Below, one piece after another: positions 62,493-64,000 of a stretch of 64,000 bases of DNA. The stretch is from Arthrobacter sp. 135MFCol5.1 (lineage in GTDB: Bacteria > Actinomycetota > Actinomycetes > Actinomycetales > Micrococcaceae): positions 310,001-374,000 of the forward strand of contig NZ_KB895454.1 in assembly GCF_000374865.1 (NCBI RefSeq), in the 5' to 3' direction. The notes under the pieces were generated by a model that was not told the origin of the DNA, did not search any database, and saw nothing but the letters and a program-made list of their open reading frames with translations. Made by a program: the position numbers and the translations under genes. Every line of letters begins with the position of its first letter. Position 1 is the stretch's first letter.

Positions 62493-62687
62493 ATGAGCGC
62501 AACGTCGCCTGAGCAGCGTTATGTCCACCCCGCACGGGAAGCCGCTGCCCCCTCGGCCACAAAGAAGGCAACCCCCGCCGAGCGCCGGGTCCAGGTCGCT
62601 GCGGCCAGGCTCCGGGTCACGCTCGATGAAAGGCTGGGGCGCGAAACACCCGCCAAGACCAAGGCGCTGGCCAAGGAACCGATCTAA
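62493..62687 (+). CDS. Small hypothetical protein
   Basis: A 64-aa basic, Ala/Lys/Arg-rich protein with no recognised domain. The ATG is supported by GAGGAGG seven bases upstream, one of the clearest ribosome-binding sites in this part. The middle (AERRVQVAAARLRVTLDERLG) is predicted helical. It is followed by the HNH gene after 50 bp. Confidence 0.65.
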   Translation: MSATSPEQRYVHPAREAAAPSATKKATPAERRVQVAAARLRVTLDERLGRETPAKTKALAKEPI

Positions 62688-62737
62688 ATCCCGCTGCACG
62701 GTGGGGGCCGGCCCCGCGCGCCAAGGCAAGGTGAACA

Positions 62738-63604
62738 GTGGCTGCAGTAATACTGGCCGTGGACGCCGACGACCTGCATCGCCGGGACTACCGTGCCGCC
62801 GTCGAACAGGTCATGGAATCCGGCAGGTTCGTGGACCGGTGGAAACTCGATTCCCGGCCGGAAGCAGTCCCGGGAACGGACGCCTGGCTGCTGCTGCGCG
62901 GCGGCGGGCAGGGCAATGGCCTGATCGGCCACGGGCTGGTGGAGTCCGAGCCTTACCAGGTCCCCGCAGCCGGCCATGCCGCAGACACTGGCTGGTTCAT
63001 CACGGTGGTCTTCGACACGCTGTTGCCCATTGGTGAACAGACCGGCCCTGAAATCATTGAGTGCGCGTTTCCGGGCGGTTTCCTTGCCGGTGAGTCCGCG
63101 CATTCCTTGGTGGACGTCCCGCCGGAGTGCGAGCCGGCCCTTCACAGGCTGTGGCGTGGCCAAGGTCCTGCGATGACGGATCCTGATGAAATCCCCGGTG
63201 GAACCTTTCACCCTTCTGCCGTCCGCCACGTCCAAGTGAACCGTTACGAGCGGGACCCGGATGCGCGCAGGTTGTGTTTGGCGTTCCACGGCACGTCCTG
63301 CGCGGCCTGCGGCTTTTCCTTTGAAGCCACCTACGGAGTGGCCGGTGCCGCCATGGTTGCCGTGCACCACCTGGTTCCGGCAGAGATGCTGGGGAACGGC
63401 TATCAGCTTGACCCCGTAGCCGATCTCGTCCCGCTATGCCGGAACTGCCACGTGGTCGCGCACAGCGAGAACCCGCCCCGGACGGTTGCGGAACTGCGCA
63501 CCATGGCCTCCACCGGCGGCAACGTGGCGGGTGACGTGGTCAGCACGGCCCAACTCCAAGCGCAGGCCGATGCACGCCGGATTCTCGGAGGCGGCCCGGC
63601 GTAG
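62738..63604 (+). CDS. HNH endonuclease domain protein
   Basis: A 288-aa protein. The C-terminal part is an HNH nuclease fold: SCAACGFSFEATYG (first Cys pair), VAVHHLVPAEM (the HH that starts the active site), DLVPLCRNCHVVAHSENPP (second Cys pair, Asn and His). The N-terminal 170 residues (DAWLLLRGGGQGNGLIGHGLV) resemble a PUA/EVE-like or restriction-type recognition domain. It may act on modified or foreign DNA. AAGGTGAACA precedes the GTG. No methylase lies beside it. Confidence 0.85.
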   Translation: MAAVILAVDADDLHRRDYRAAVEQVMESGRFVDRWKLDSRPEAVPGTDAWLLLRGGGQGNGLIGHGLVESEPYQVPAAGHAADTGWFITVVFDTLLPIGEQTGPEIIECAFPGGFLAGESAHSLVDVPPECEPALHRLWRGQGPAMTDPDEIPGGTFHPSAVRHVQVNRYERDPDARRLCLAFHGTSCAACGFSFEATYGVAGAAMVAVHHLVPAEMLGNGYQLDPVADLVPLCRNCHVVAHSENPPRTVAELRTMASTGGNVAGDVVSTAQLQAQADARRILGGGPA

Positions 63605-63627
63605 GGCTTACCGGACTATGTTGGGAC

Positions 63628-64000
63628 CATGGCAAAGCCTGGCCGGAGCGGAAACGGGGAAGACCCGGGGGACCTCGGTCGTGCCCGGGTGGACGCGGCC
63701 GCACTGCTGGATGCGGGGCTCGGCGACGTCGACTGGGCAGTCCCGCCGCCAGGCTCGGTGGACTTCACCATCGACGTGCCGAGCGGCAAGCTTGCGGCTG
63801 TCGCGTTGGGCGATCCGGAGGATCCCTGCGTCGTGCTGGTCCCCGGCGCCACGGGGTCGAAAGAGGATTTTTCCCTGATGATGCCGGACCTCGCCGCGGC
63901 CGGTTACTTTGTTCTCGCTTACGACCTTGCAGGCCAATACCAGTCAGCCGGGGCCGGCCCGGAGAATCTGGTTCCGCCACGCAACCATTACGACTACCGG
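63628..64000 (+). CDS. Alpha/beta hydrolase family protein (partial, runs off window)
   Basis: The first 124 residues are inside the window. After a Gly/Asp-rich N-terminus, SVDFTIDVPSGKLAAVALG forms the first strands and VVLVPGATGSKEDFSLMMPD is the oxyanion-hole strand of an alpha/beta hydrolase. FVLAYDLAGQYQSAG follows, as in esterases and peptidases of this fold. The nucleophile elbow and catalytic acid lie beyond the window, so activity cannot be judged. Confidence 0.75.

Overview
The window is high-GC actinobacterial chromosome. The family set and gene order (thrS-HIT-pgsA ... pdxS ... pdxT-yebC-ruvCAB-yajC-secD, murT-gatD, a PadR/DUF1918/DUF3040/DUF4389 repertoire, many GTG/TTG starts) point to the Micrococcaceae, most likely Arthrobacter or Pseudarthrobacter. 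That assignment is inference from gene content, not from a marker gene. No rRNA, tRNA, CRISPR array, transposase or integrase was seen.

Layout. (1) 0-15 kb is core genome, mostly on the minus strand: secD start, yajC, ruvB, ruvA, ruvC, yebC, pdxT. A block of murT-gatD, a ferric-reductase-like flavoprotein and an M3 peptidase separates pdxT from pdxS, followed by pgsA, a HIT protein and thrS. The 3' side of pdxS carries an unusually dense array of inverted repeats. (2) 15-36 kb is mixed housekeeping and DNA-damage genes. It holds an SOS-controlled dnaE2 with a DUF6504 partner behind a clear LexA box, chorismate mutase, an SRAP protein, mycoredoxin, an AarF kinase with a PadR regulator, a DksA-like protein, two cell-wall hydrolase-like exported proteins (one behind a ydaO c-di-AMP riboswitch), SelO, a DinB protein and an AI-2E family permease.

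(3) 36-62 kb is the striking part: an apparent hypoxia/dormancy regulon of the DosR (DevR) type gathered in one place. It contains a DosR-like response regulator whose recognition helix keeps the DosR DNA-contact residues and a DosS-like GAF-GAF histidine kinase with the probable haem-ligand His. Around them are five universal stress proteins, four P-type ATPases, Hsp20, PEP synthase, a pyridoxamine-oxidase-like flavoprotein, a GyrI-like protein and several small or membrane proteins. Thirteen copies of a degenerate palindrome (roughly NGACYTTNGGYCC) lie upstream of these genes. In twelve of the thirteen an NANNNT -10-like hexamer begins at the same distance from the palindrome, and in the thirteenth it is one base off. 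In four genes the palindrome centre is exactly 42.5 bp before the start codon, which implies leaderless mRNAs activated from -42.5. The response regulator has the best palindrome (autoregulation); the kinase has none.

(4) 62-64 kb holds small proteins, an HNH endonuclease and the start of an alpha/beta hydrolase.

Working model (inference): low O2, NO or redox change is sensed by the haem kinase and activates the regulator. The regulator then switches on stress proteins, cation pumps, a chaperone and PEP synthesis for survival without growth.
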